A DNA stretch of 64,000 nucleotides from Nocardioides sediminis (GCF_003047295.1 NZ_PZYZ01000004.1:284922-348921); one strand, 5' to 3'. Shown: positions 47,972 to 56,838, counted from the first letter of the stretch. Notes: generated from the sequence alone by a model not told the origin. Numbers and translations: made by a program.

Positions 47972-49433
47972 ATGGACGTCGCACCGGCCTCGAGCATCAC
48001 CCTCGGCACTACCTTCGCCGACGAGCTGCCGGAGCTGGCCGTGGGCTGGCGGGCCGCGGAGTTCCCCGAGCCGCGCCTGCTGCTGCTCAACGAGGCGCTG
48101 GCCGTTGACATGGGACTCGCCCCGGCGTGGCTACGGGCGCGCGAGGGTGTTCAGCTGATGGTGGGCGGCGGGGTACCCGACGGTGCCACCCCGGTGGCGC
48201 AGGCCTATGCCGGGCACCAGTTCGGCGGCTATGTCCCTCGCCTCGGGGACGGCCGGGCCATCCTCCTTGGTGAGGTCACCGACACCGAGGGCCGGCAGCG
48301 TGACCTGCACCTGAAGGGCTCGGGCCGGACACCGTTCGCTCGCGGCGGTGACGGCCTGGCCGCGGTCGGACCGATGCTGCGAGTACATCGTGAGTGAGGC
48401 GATGCACGCGATGGGTGTCCCTACCACCCGGTCGCTGGCCGTGGTGGCGACCGGACAGCGGGTCTTCCGCGATACAGCCCTGCCCGGGGCGGTGCTCGCC
48501 CGCGTGGCCAGCAGCCACCTGCGGGTGGGCACCTTCCAGTACGCCCGCGCCACCGGCAACGTCGAGCTGCTGCGCCGGTTGGCCGACCACGCCATCGCGC
48601 GCCACCACCCGGCTGCAGCCCGGTCCGAGCGGCCCTACCTAGCGCTGTTCGAGGCGGTCGTCGCGGCCCAGGCGTCACTGGTCGCCCGGTGGATGCTGCT
48701 CGGCTTCGTGCATGGGGTGATGAACACCGACAACATGACGATCTCCGGTGAGACCATCGACTACGGCCCATGCGCGTTCATGGACGCATTCGACCCGGCC
48801 ACGGTGTTCAGCTCCATCGACCACGGTGGTCGCTACGCGTATGGCACCCAGCCGGCCGTGGCCGAGTGGAACCTCGCCCGCTTCGCGGAGACCCTCCTGC
48901 CCTTGATCGACGCCGACGAGGAGCGCGCGGTCGAGCTCGCGGTGGAGTCGCTGGGCGGCTTCGGGCCTCGGTACAGCGACGCGTGGTCGACCGGCATGCG
49001 CGCCAAGCTCGGGCTGCCCGACGGCCTGGACCAGGCTGTTGTCTCCGCCCTGGTCGACGACCTGGTCCTGCTCCTGCGCGAGGGTCGTGTCGACTGGACT
49101 GGCTTCTTCCGCGCACTCGGCGCCGCCGCCCGCGCCGAGACCGGCCCGGCGCGAAGCCTGTTCCTCGACCTGGCGGGGTTCGACGCGTGGGCCCAGCGGT
49201 GGCGGGCACTCGGTCCGGAGACAAACGCGATGGACCGGGTCAACCCCGTCTACATCCCACGCAATCACCTGGTCGAGGAGGCGTTGACGGCGGCCACCGA
49301 TGGCGACCTCGATCCGGTCCGGCGGCTGTTGGAGGCGGTCTGCTCGCCATACGACGAGCGGCCCGGCCTGGAGCGGTACGCCCAGCCGGCACCGGAGCAC
49401 TTCGGCGCCTATCAGACGTTCTGCGGCACCTAA
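47972..49433 (+). pseudogene. selO: Protein adenylyltransferase SelO (YdiU), frameshifted
   Basis: The two halves of a SelO protein lie in different frames. The first (47972-48397) covers [21 protein letters not shown] to [16 protein letters not shown]; the second resumes at [22 protein letters not shown] and runs to the canonical end YQTFCGT. Restoring two bases near 48383 would give about 487 codons, the normal length. The kinase-like motifs HGVMNTDNM and [13 protein letters not shown] are intact. SelO transfers AMP to protein hydroxyls. TACCGT lies 6 nt before the ATG. It is either a recent pseudogene of the islet or a sequence error. Confidence 0.82.
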
Positions 49434-49930
49434 ATGCCCCCAGCTGCAGAGCTCACGCACGTCACGTCGACCTGGTCCTTCCCGAGAGGCATGACGCTCA
49501 CGATCGTTTATCCCTCCCGCCCTTCGCCATCGCAGCGCGATGTTGCGCATCAGGAGTGTGGTCAAGCCGCGGCCGCAGACGGCTGTCCCAAGATCCGCAG
49601 CGACGTCACCGCACCACGCGGTTCGACTGGGCTCCAGCGTCGAGGGGCTCCTGGTCTCACCGGGTGCCCGTCGCCGCCCGACTGCGTAAGCGAGCACCCT
49701 CGGGCACCCGGTGAGCAGGGCTAGGTCTACTCCCCAGATCGCATCGGCACAACCATGGTTGAACGGGCGACTTTCTCGCCCGCACAGAGACGAGCGGTCT
49801 GCGAGCGAGAACGGGAATCACGCTTGATGGCCAGTCCCAGAGGGCGACCCAATGCGTTCTTGGGCCGCGTTCGGATGGCCCCACACGAGGGATCGCCGAT
49901 CCGCCGTGACGCAGTACGCCTTATGAGTCC
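49434..49930. other. Non-coding gap with a long inverted repeat
   Basis: I see no supportable gene here. The main structure is a perfect 15-bp inverted repeat: CTCACCGGGTGCCCG at 49656-49670 and its complement at 49701-49715, separated by 30 nt. Base composition is slightly less biased than in the neighbouring core genes, fitting decayed accessory DNA. Confidence 0.5.
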
Positions 49931-50392
49931 ATGACCGACTTTCGTCCCGACGTTAGACAACTGCCTCCCGACGCCTGTCCTCGATGCGGAGCGCCGATCG
50001 TGAGGAAGCAGCGGGGGAGACCTCCGAAGTGGTGCTCGCAGCGGTGCCGTCGCGCCGCGTATGAGGAGCGCCGAGCAGCCGCCAGTGGGGTGGTGGCGAT
50101 CGAACTCGTGCGGGCGGCTGCGGTGGTGAGGGAGCACGACCTGGGCGAGTGCGTGGTCCGTGTTTCCGCGTCCCCGACAGCGTGCAAACGGGTCTTGCAG
50201 GCGATGGCCGAGCAGGCCCGCGCAACTGATCTGCGCGGGGATCCGAAGTGGGAGGGCGCGGTCGCCGCGCTGTTCAGTGACCGAAGCACTCATGCATCCC
50301 GGGCGTTCCCAGTCCCGGTTCCTGCGCTGAGATCTCGCGCAGATGGCCCCGTGAGTTGCGTACGGACGGATAACCACACCGACAGTGCATGA
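49931..50392 (+). CDS. Zinc-ribbon protein of mobile-region type
   Basis: A 153-residue hypothetical protein. It has an N-terminal zinc ribbon, CPRCGAPIVRKQRGRPPKWC followed by SQRCRRAAYEERR: C-x2-C and C-x3-C pairs with the basic 'PPKWCSQRCRRAAYEERR' segment that recurs in small actinobacterial proteins next to transposons and integrated elements. A helical middle part and an unstructured tail follow. ATG 49931 starts MTDFRPDVRQLPPDAC. It may bind nucleic acid; no function is known to me. Confidence 0.65.
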   Translation: MTDFRPDVRQLPPDACPRCGAPIVRKQRGRPPKWCSQRCRRAAYEERRAAASGVVAIELVRAAAVVREHDLGECVVRVSASPTACKRVLQAMAEQARATDLRGDPKWEGAVAALFSDRSTHASRAFPVPVPALRSRADGPVSCVRTDNHTDSA

Positions 50393-50632
50393 GGTGTGCA
50401 GGCCTGCGACTTCGTCGCTGCGTTGGGGGATGAGAATCGGTGGGTCGCTCGGCGACGTCGGATCACACTGGTGCGGGGCGAGCCCGTTGAGGTGTCTGAC
50501 GCGGGGTCTTCGGGTGCCTTTGGATTGTTGCCGTGAGCACGAGGGTCTGTATCCCGGCAGAGGACCTTCCGGGCGACACCCGGCCCCGGCCGCCCGGGCG
50601 GGCCGGCGGGTCTGGTGAGGGAGCTGATCGGC

Positions 50633-50848
50633 ATGGAAGTGCGCTACGAGAGGGTCGTGGGGCTGGACATCGGCAAGGCGACGTTGACGGCGTGCATGCG
50701 CAAACCGGGCGCGCGACGGGTGTCACCAGGAGAGGTGGAGGTTCAAGCAGGACGGCTCGCTGCTCTGAGCAGGACTGGTTGCTGGCGGATGGGTGATGAC
50801 TGCCGTGATGGGTCGGCCTCGACGTACTGGAAGCCGAAGCACTCCTAG
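50633..50848 (+). pseudogene. IS110-family transposase remnant
   Basis: The N-terminal segment MEVRYERVVGLDIGKATLTA is the start of an IS110-type (DEDD) transposase with its first catalytic aspartate in GLDIGKA. After about 25 codons the family sequence is lost, and a later family motif, (A/E)STYWKP, appears just before the stop at 50848. Most of the ~400-codon gene is therefore deleted. The 220 nt before the ATG hold no gene and could be the element's left end. Confidence 0.72.
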
Positions 50849-50915
50849 GCTTCAGCGCATCGCTAGGTCGGCGTCGGACTGGTGGGAGAACGGCGGATAA
50901 GAGCGAGTTGTCTGC

Positions 50916-52349
50916 TCAAGTCGAGGACGGCCCAATCCGCGCCTTGGGTGCTCCGGGTCGCCTCGGACGAAGCGCGGCGGTGGACCGCGCCAGGACGGCG
51001 CCCCACCACAGTCCGGTGCCGTAGGCGAGGTCGTCGAGCCGGCGGCCGACGAGCAGGACCCCTAGCGACGGGCCGTCGGCCGGGCGCTCGGTCACTGCGA
51101 CGCAGGTGTCCACGACGATGGCCGTCAGCAGCGCGCGGCGCGCGTGGGACGAGGGGAGGCCGAGCGCCGCGAGCGGCCACCAGTGGCGCAGGAGGAGGGC
51201 GGACTCCTGGCGCACGGCCCAGCCGACCCCGCTCACCGACATGCCGGCACCGACCCGGGCCCGGGTGGCCGTGCCCAGCCCGTCGGGGAGTGCCCGGTGC
51301 ACGGACCGGGTGGCGCTGACGATGCCCAGGGCCACGACCGGCGCCGACCATCGGCGCCGCAGCAGCACGGCGCTGGCGGAGAGTGCCATGACGGGCGACA
51401 GGACGGCCGGGGCGGTGCGCGAGCCGTGTCGCCGGGCCAGGGCCGCGCCTCCCGAGCCGTAGACGAACTTGCGTCCGAGCCAGCCGCGGACGGTTCCCCG
51501 TACGTCGTGGTGCGCGACGACCTCGGGCGCGTAGCGCACCCGGTGTCCCGCGTCGGCGAGACGCCACACGAGGTCGACGTCCTCCCCGACGCGCATGGTG
51601 GCGTCGAAGCCGGAACCTAGCAGTGAGACGCGCCCGACGAGGCAGGCGCTGGGCAGCCAGGCGACCGCGGCTCCTGGACGGACGTTGCAGGGGCGGTCGC
51701 CGAGGGTGAGCGAGGAGGCGGCGGCGTCGTACCGCTCGAACCAGCGCGACCGCTGTGAGCGTGCGCGGCCCGCGACCTTCGGGGCCGCGAGGGCGACCGA
51801 CGGGTCCGCGAGGTGCCGTGTCAGGCGCAGCAGGTCGGCGGCGGTGACCTCGACGTCGGAGTCGACGAAGGCGACCAGAGGCGTCGTGACCTCTGCGAGG
51901 CCGGCGTTGCGCGCGCAGGCCGGGCCCACGTTGACCTCCAGCGGCAGCAGCCGGGCCCCGTGGCGTCGGGCGACCTCGGCGACGGATGCCGGATCGCGGG
52001 ACGCGTCGTCGACGACGACCACGGGGAGCGGTGCCAGCGCGGCCAGGCACCGGTCGAGCTGCTCCGCGCGGTCGCGCACCGGTACGACGACCGTGAGGGT
52101 GTCGGCGGGAGCGTCGTGCGTGGCGGTGACGACCGGGTGGCCGAGGTTGGTGTCGAGCAGCCGGGAGGCGAGGTGGGAGGAGACGGCATCGGTGACGAGC
52201 ACCGCTCCGTCGACCACACGGGCGCGGGCGGCGGGAGCCAGCCGCACGGCGGTGATCGGAGATCCACCCACCAGGACGTGACCCGAATCCAGGTGCCGGA
52301 CCTTCGGATCGAGCTCCACGCGGAAGCCGATCGGCAGCGAGGCCGTCAT
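50916..52349 (-). CDS. mftF: Mycofactocin glycosyltransferase MftF
   Basis: A 477-residue GT2-family enzyme that adds beta-1,4-glucose units to premycofactocin. An MftF-specific N-terminal domain (1-90) is followed by the GT-A fold: TVVVPVRDRAEQLDRCLAAL, the DxD-like VAFVDSDVEVTAADLL, and VGEDVDLVWRLADAGHRVRY. C-terminal hydrophobic stretches may attach it to the membrane. The ATG overlaps the SDR stop (ATGA). It ends the mft operon. Confidence 0.93.
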   Translation of the reverse strand: MTASLPIGFRVELDPKVRHLDSGHVLVGGSPITAVRLAPAARARVVDGAVLVTDAVSSHLASRLLDTNLGHPVVTATHDAPADTLTVVVPVRDRAEQLDRCLAALAPLPVVVVDDASRDPASVAEVARRHGARLLPLEVNVGPACARNAGLAEVTTPLVAFVDSDVEVTAADLLRLTRHLADPSVALAAPKVAGRARSQRSRWFERYDAAASSLTLGDRPCNVRPGAAVAWLPSACLVGRVSLLGSGFDATMRVGEDVDLVWRLADAGHRVRYAPEVVAHHDVRGTVRGWLGRKFVYGSGGAALARRHGSRTAPAVLSPVMALSASAVLLRRRWSAPVVALGIVSATRSVHRALPDGLGTATRARVGAGMSVSGVGWAVRQESALLLRHWWPLAALGLPSSHARRALLTAIVVDTCVAVTERPADGPSLGVLLVGRRLDDLAYGTGLWWGAVLARSTAALRPRRPGAPKARIGPSST

Positions 52350-53110
52350 CCGGTGAATCCGCCGTCGGCGTGGAGCACGGTGCCGTTGACGACGCCACCG
52401 GCCGGGGAGGCGCAGAAGGCGATCGCGGCAGCGACCTCGGCCGGGTCGATGGCACGGCGGATCAGCTGGTGGTGCACGAGCTCGTCGACCGGGACGTCGT
52501 AGAGCTCGGCGGTCGCGCGCAGCATGTCGGTGTCCGTGGAGCCGGGGGAGACGGCGCTGGCGGTGACGCCGGTGCCCACCAGGTCGGCGGCGAGTCCCCG
52601 GACGATCCCGACCACCGCGTGCTTGGCCGCGGTGTAGGCCGCGAGCCGGAACAGCCCGCGGTCGGACGCCGCGGAGGCGACGGCGACGAAGCGGCAGCCG
52701 TGCGGGTCGGGGCCGGCGAGCATGGCCGGGACCGTGGCCGCGGCGACGTTCCACACCCCTTTGGCGTCGACGGCCCAGAGCGTGTCGAGGTCGTCCTCGG
52801 ACGTCTCCCACAGGGGACGTCCGCCGCGTAGGACCGCCGCGGCGGCGACCGCCACGTCGAGGCGGCCCCAGGTTCGCACGGTCTCGGCGACCGCCGCCTC
52901 GAGGGCGGGACGGTCACGGACATCGACCACGCGGCACACGACCTGCTCCCCGTGCCGCTCGGCGAGTGCCTCGAGGTCCTGCTCGGTGGCGAGCGGCGGG
53001 CCCTCGCACGAGTCGAGGGCCATCACGCGGCAGCCGTCCGCCACGAGGCGGGACACCGTGGCCGCACCGATACCGCGAGCGGCACCGGTGACGAGGGCGA
53101 CCCTGCTCAC
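52346..53110 (-). CDS. Mycofactocin-cluster short-chain dehydrogenase/reductase
   Basis: A 254-residue classical SDR. The cofactor loop is LVTGAARGIGAATVSRL, the catalytic residues are Ser in ASAASDRG and Tyr-x3-Lys in YTAAKHAVV, and it ends with NGTVLHADGGFTG. It matches the SDR type seen inside mycofactocin clusters, whose bound NAD(P) is thought to be recycled by mycofactocin rather than exchanged. GTG 53110 overlaps the mftE stop, and it overlaps mftF, so it is an integral member of the operon. The alcohol or other substrate is unknown. Confidence 0.9.
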   Translation of the reverse strand: MSRVALVTGAARGIGAATVSRLVADGCRVMALDSCEGPPLATEQDLEALAERHGEQVVCRVVDVRDRPALEAAVAETVRTWGRLDVAVAAAAVLRGGRPLWETSEDDLDTLWAVDAKGVWNVAAATVPAMLAGPDPHGCRFVAVASAASDRGLFRLAAYTAAKHAVVGIVRGLAADLVGTGVTASAVSPGSTDTDMLRATAELYDVPVDELVHHQLIRRAIDPAEVAAAIAFCASPAGGVVNGTVLHADGGFTG

Positions 53111-53802
53111 GACCGGACCGCGGTCACGCGCCGGACGACGTCGTCCACCATGGCCGCCAGGACGGCGGCCCCCTCGGTGGCGGTGGCACCGGTGGGGTCT
53201 CCGAGCACGCCGTTGGGGGAGACCGCCGCGACGCCGCCGCTCATCAGGGCCGGCAGGATCTCGGCGAGGGGCCGGCGGTCGCCCGCCTCGACGAGCCCGA
53301 CCCGGACCTGCTCGGGGCACAGGTGGAGCAGCAGCGAGGTCTCGGTGCGCCCGGCGTGCAGGTCGACGTCCTCGGTGGCGCACGCGACCCAGGCGACGTC
53401 GTGGCCCTCGGCGGCGAGCTGGCCGACCGCGGAGCGCAGCGCGTCGAGGTTGCCGCCGTGGGCGTTGACGAGGACGACCCGTGGACACCAGGTGCGCATC
53501 GACCGCACGAGCTCGACGACCACGGTGCGCAGCGCGTCGGTGCCGATGGAGCAGGTGCCGGGGAACGACTGGTGCTCACCGCTGGACCCGTAGGTCAGCG
53601 GTGGTGCCGTCCACACCCGCGCGTCCGGACCGCCGAGCCGTTCGGCGACCGCGGCGGTGACGGCGGTCGCGATGACGGTGTCGGTCTCGAGCGGGAGGTG
53701 GGGGCCGTGCTGCTCGACCGACCCGACCGGGACCAGCACGAGGTCGGCGCCGGTGGTCTCGGGAGAGGTCGCGAGCGCCAGCGGCGCCGAGCGCGGGGTC
53801 AC
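53107..53802 (-). CDS. mftE: Mycofactocin precursor peptide peptidase MftE (creatininase family)
   Basis: A 231-residue creatininase-family metalloprotease that cuts the MftC-modified MftA to free the C-terminal Val-Tyr-derived moiety. Metal ligands are in PVGSVEQHGPHLPLETDT, VNAHGGNLDAL and HAGRTETSLLL (Glu, His, Asp, His, Glu). The start is GTG 53802, 2 nt after the mftD stop. Confidence 0.95.
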   Translation of the reverse strand: MTPRSAPLALATSPETTGADLVLVPVGSVEQHGPHLPLETDTVIATAVTAAVAERLGGPDARVWTAPPLTYGSSGEHQSFPGTCSIGTDALRTVVVELVRSMRTWCPRVVLVNAHGGNLDALRSAVGQLAAEGHDVAWVACATEDVDLHAGRTETSLLLHLCPEQVRVGLVEAGDRRPLAEILPALMSGGVAAVSPNGVLGDPTGATATEGAAVLAAMVDDVVRRVTAVRS

Positions 53803-53804
53803 GG

Positions 53805-55061
53805 TCAGCCCGCGGTGGTCGCGGCGACCGGGACGCTGGCCACGTGGGCGGGCGGGACGCCGAGGGCGCGGTGGAACCCCTCCGGCACGAGCAGGTGCTC
53901 CGGCGTCAGCTCCTCGAGCGACGCCACGCCCAGTCCGAGCAGCGCGGAGTCGATGCCGGAGCGCAGCACGTCCAGCACGTTGCCCACGCCCTGCTCGCCG
54001 TTGGCGGCGAGGCCCCAGAGGTAGGCCCGACCGATCATCACGGCGCGAGCGCCGAGGGCGACGGCCTTGACGACGTCGGAGCCGCGACGGATGCCGCCGT
54101 CCATGACCACGTCGAGGTCACCGCCGACGGCGTCGGCGATCGGCTTGACCATCCTGATCGCGGCCGGGGTCCCGTCGAGGTTGTTGCCCCCGTGGTTGGA
54201 GACCGAGATGGCCTGGGCGCCGGCGTCGCGGGCGCGCAGGGCGTCGTCGATGCGGCAGACCCCCTTGAGCATGAACGGCTTGCCCCCGCTGATCTGCGCC
54301 CACTGGTCGCTCATCCACGCGACGTCGTCCCACGAGGGCGGCGGCGTCGTCATCCACTCGTAGTAGGCCGAGAAGAAGGTCGGTGCCTCGCCGCCGGGCG
54401 GGGCCAGGTTGGGTGCCGTCAGGTCGGGGATCTGGCCGGTGCGGCCGAACTCCCAGAGCCACCGGGGCTTGGTGGCGACCTTGGGGGCCATGCGAACCAT
54501 CGTCTTGAGGTCGACCTTCTCGGGGATCTCGGGGCTGCCCCAGTCCCGGCCCATCGAGAAGGACCAGTCGAGGGTGGCGATCAGGCCGAGGGCCCCGGCG
54601 ACGTGCGCGCGCTGCATGCGCTGGACGACGACGTCGCGATCCCCCGTCCAGTACATCTGGAAGAAGGTGCGGGCCCCGGTGGCGATGACCTCCTCGACGG
54701 ACTTGGACGCGAAGTTCGACAGGCCCATCACGGTGCCGCGCGAGGCTGCGGCGCGCGCCACGGCGACCTCGCCATCGGGGTGGACGGCCTGGACGCCGGT
54801 GGGGCTGATCAGGACGGGCAGCGAGATCTCCTGGCCCATCACCGAGGTGCCCATCACGCGGTCGGCCCGCAGCCCGGCCACGTGGGGCGCGACGCCGAGC
54901 TCGGCGAACGCCGCCTGGTTGTCGGCCACGGTCTGGCCGCGCTCGGAGCCGGCGACCAGCGCGCCGTACACGGGGGCGGGAAGGCGTTTGCGCGCGCGCT
55001 GCTGCGCGACGGCGACGGACTCGAACCAGGGGTTCTGCTTCCAGGGGTTCTCGAGCTTCAT
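53805..55061 (-). CDS. mftD: Mycofactocin dehydrogenase MftD (FMN-dependent)
   Basis: A 418-residue alpha-hydroxy-acid-oxidase-family flavoprotein that oxidatively deaminates the released dipeptide-derived heterocycle to premycofactocin, creating the redox-active dicarbonyl. FMN-barrel motifs: PVLISPTGVQAVHPDGEVA, AISVSNHGGNNLDGTPA with the catalytic His, and DVVMDGGIRRGSDVVKA. ATG 55061 begins MKLENPWKQNPWFESV, the usual MftD start. There is a 63-nt gap to mftC. Confidence 0.95.
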   Translation of the reverse strand: MKLENPWKQNPWFESVAVAQQRARKRLPAPVYGALVAGSERGQTVADNQAAFAELGVAPHVAGLRADRVMGTSVMGQEISLPVLISPTGVQAVHPDGEVAVARAAASRGTVMGLSNFASKSVEEVIATGARTFFQMYWTGDRDVVVQRMQRAHVAGALGLIATLDWSFSMGRDWGSPEIPEKVDLKTMVRMAPKVATKPRWLWEFGRTGQIPDLTAPNLAPPGGEAPTFFSAYYEWMTTPPPSWDDVAWMSDQWAQISGGKPFMLKGVCRIDDALRARDAGAQAISVSNHGGNNLDGTPAAIRMVKPIADAVGGDLDVVMDGGIRRGSDVVKAVALGARAVMIGRAYLWGLAANGEQGVGNVLDVLRSGIDSALLGLGVASLEELTPEHLLVPEGFHRALGVPPAHVASVPVAATTAG

Positions 55062-55124
55062 GTGGGGTCTCTCGATCGTTGGGTACCCGGCCGCCGCCCG
55101 CGTGCGACGGTCGGCGGCCGGGCG

Positions 55125-56378
55125 TCAGGGGGTGAAGCCCGCCAGCGGGTTCTCGGCGCAGGCCGAGACCGGCGGCGCCGAGGGCGGGGCGAGGACGTCG
55201 GGGCGTTGGCCGATGGTGAGCATCACCGGCTGGTTGCGGGTGGGGGCGGCCTTCGAGTGGTCCTGGCTGGCGGCAGGGACGGTCCGCTCGCCGGCCAACG
55301 CGGCCTCGCCGTAGCCCTGGACGCACTCGGGGTCGGGGCCGTCGAGGGGCAGCCCGGTGAAGAACTTCGCGGCCATGCACCCGCCGCGGCAGGTGTCGTA
55401 GAAGCTGCACTTCGCGCACGCGCCCCCTGTCTGCGGGGAGCGCAGGTCGGCGAAGAGGTCGGAGTCCTGCCAGACGCGCTGGAAGCCGCCGTCGGCGAGC
55501 AGGTTGCCGGCCAGGAAGTTGTCATGGATCGCGAACGGGCAGGCGTAGACGTCGCCGACCGGGTCGATCAGGCAGACCACCCGGCCGGCGCCGCAGAGGT
55601 TGAGGCCGGGCAGGGCCTCGCCGAAGGCGGCGAGGTGGAAGAACGAGTCCCCGGTCAGGACGCCCTCACCGTGGGCCATGAGCCAGTCGTAGAGCTCGCG
55701 CTGCTGCTCGGGAAGGGGGTGCAGCTCGTCCCACACGTCGGCGCCACGGCCGCTGGGCCGCAGCCGGGTGAGCCTCAGGGTCGCGCCGAACCGGTCCGCC
55801 AGGGCCTTGAAGTCGTCGAGCTGGCTGATGTTCTGCCGGGTGCACACGACGCTGATCTTGGCGTCGGTGAAGCCGGCGTCCTGGAGGTTCTGCAGGGCCG
55901 TCAGTGCCGTGTCGTACGAGCGGGGTCCACGGACGTAGTCGTTGACCTCGGCCGTCGCGCCGTCGAGGGAGATCTGCACGTCGACGTAGCCGTTGCAGGC
56001 CGGGGAGGCGAGGAAGGCGGCGCGCTCGGGGGTGAGCCGCACTCCGTTGGTGGAGAACTTCACCCCGACCTGGTGGTCCACGGCGTACTGCAGCAGGTGC
56101 CAGAAGTCGGGCCGGATCGTCGGCTCGCCCCCGCCGATGTTGACGTAGAAGACCTGCATCCGCTGGAGCTCGTCGATGACCGCCTCGCACTGCTCCGTGG
56201 TCAACTCACGTGGATCGCGCCGGCCGCTGCTGGACAGGCAGTGGGCGCACTCGAGATTGCACGCGTAGGTGAGCTCCCAGGTGAGGCAGATGGGCGCGTC
56301 GAGCCCGAGCTCGAACTGCTCGACGAGGGTGCCGGTCTTCGGCCGGTCGGCCGTGGGACGGGCGGGCGCGATGGTCAT
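55125..56378 (-). CDS. mftC: Mycofactocin radical SAM maturase MftC
   Basis: A 417-residue radical SAM/SPASM enzyme. The SAM cluster motif is C-x3-C-x2-C in YACNLECAHC (C40, C44, C47), and the GGGEPT glycine motif follows. The SPASM region carries many cysteines (CGAGRVVC, ACAKCSFYDTCRGGC). It decarboxylates the C-terminal Tyr of MftA and then cross-links it to the Val. The ATG overlaps the mftB stop, as expected for a maturase and its peptide chaperone. Confidence 0.96.
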   Translation of the reverse strand: MTIAPARPTADRPKTGTLVEQFELGLDAPICLTWELTYACNLECAHCLSSSGRRDPRELTTEQCEAVIDELQRMQVFYVNIGGGEPTIRPDFWHLLQYAVDHQVGVKFSTNGVRLTPERAAFLASPACNGYVDVQISLDGATAEVNDYVRGPRSYDTALTALQNLQDAGFTDAKISVVCTRQNISQLDDFKALADRFGATLRLTRLRPSGRGADVWDELHPLPEQQRELYDWLMAHGEGVLTGDSFFHLAAFGEALPGLNLCGAGRVVCLIDPVGDVYACPFAIHDNFLAGNLLADGGFQRVWQDSDLFADLRSPQTGGACAKCSFYDTCRGGCMAAKFFTGLPLDGPDPECVQGYGEAALAGERTVPAASQDHSKAAPTRNQPVMLTIGQRPDVLAPPSAPPVSACAENPLAGFTP

Positions 56379-56650
56379 GCGGCCACTCCTTCTCCGCGGG
56401 GGCGGATCATGTCGGTGCGGGCGAGACCCGCCAGCGCCTCGGCGTACGCCGCGTGCTGCGTGGCTGGGATGCCCGCGGCGACGAGTGCCGAGCGGACGTC
56501 GGGATGCTCGCCGAGGGCCCGGACCGCGACCACCAGCTCGGGACGCTTGAGGAACGTGAGCTTGCGGTTGCCGAAGTGGTAGGCGAGCGCGCCGAAGGGC
56601 TCCGGTCGCAGTGCCACCGACGGTGACAGGGTCCAGGCCTCGTCGAGCAT
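56375..56650 (-). CDS. mftB: Mycofactocin peptide chaperone MftB
   Basis: A 91-residue RRE-type peptide-binding protein that presents MftA to MftC. It has the PqqD-like beginning WTLSPSVALRPEPFGALAYHFGNRKLTFLKRPEL and a helical C half. ATG 56650 shares one base with the mftA stop (TGATG), so translation is coupled; a GTG two codons earlier is possible. Confidence 0.93.
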   Translation of the reverse strand: MLDEAWTLSPSVALRPEPFGALAYHFGNRKLTFLKRPELVVAVRALGEHPDVRSALVAAGIPATQHAAYAEALAGLARTDMIRPRGEGVAA

Positions 56651-56754
56651 CAGTACACGCCGCACATGCCGTCGATGGAGACCTCCTCGATGAGGGCCTC
56701 GGCGGTGAGCGACTCGGCGACCTGCTCGCTGGAGTGCGTGTTCTCGGGGTTCAT
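56650..56754 (-). CDS. mftA: Mycofactocin precursor peptide MftA
   Basis: A 34-residue ribosomal precursor that ends in the invariant EEVSIDGMCGVY core, whose last two residues, Val-Tyr, become mycofactocin. ATG 56754 has GAGAGGA upstream. The leader (MNPENTHSSEQVAESLTAEA) is acidic, as in other MftA peptides. It is the first gene of the operon mftA-B-C-D-E-SDR-F. Confidence 0.97.
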   Translation of the reverse strand: MNPENTHSSEQVAESLTAEALIEEVSIDGMCGVY

Positions 56755-56784
56755 GACGGGTCCTCTCGATGGGGGTGTGACGTG

Positions 56785-56831
56785 GCACTCACCATAAGTG
56801 CACTCGTGGCCATAATGGAAGGGCCTACATT
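56785..56831. promoter_or_regulatory. Divergent mftA/mftR promoters with candidate MftR operator
   Basis: On the minus strand a -35 TTCCAT (complement of 56815-56820) and -10 TATGGT (complement of 56791-56796), spaced by 18 nt, fit the mftA promoter. The inverted repeat GCACT-N7-AGTGC (56785-56801) covers that -10. On the plus strand TACATT (56826-56831) is 7 nt before the mftR GTG. A repressor bound to the repeat could block mftA and influence mftR. Confidence 0.5.
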
Positions 56832-56838
56832 TCCCCCC

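Noticed and set aside
47972..49433. Programmed frameshifting in selO
   Set aside because: No slippery heptamer or downstream structure is apparent at the break, and SelO is not known to need frameshifting.
53844..56582. A ~900-codon open frame antisense to mftB-mftD
   Set aside because: Same cause: it is a mirror of well-identified mft genes and has no recognisable motif.
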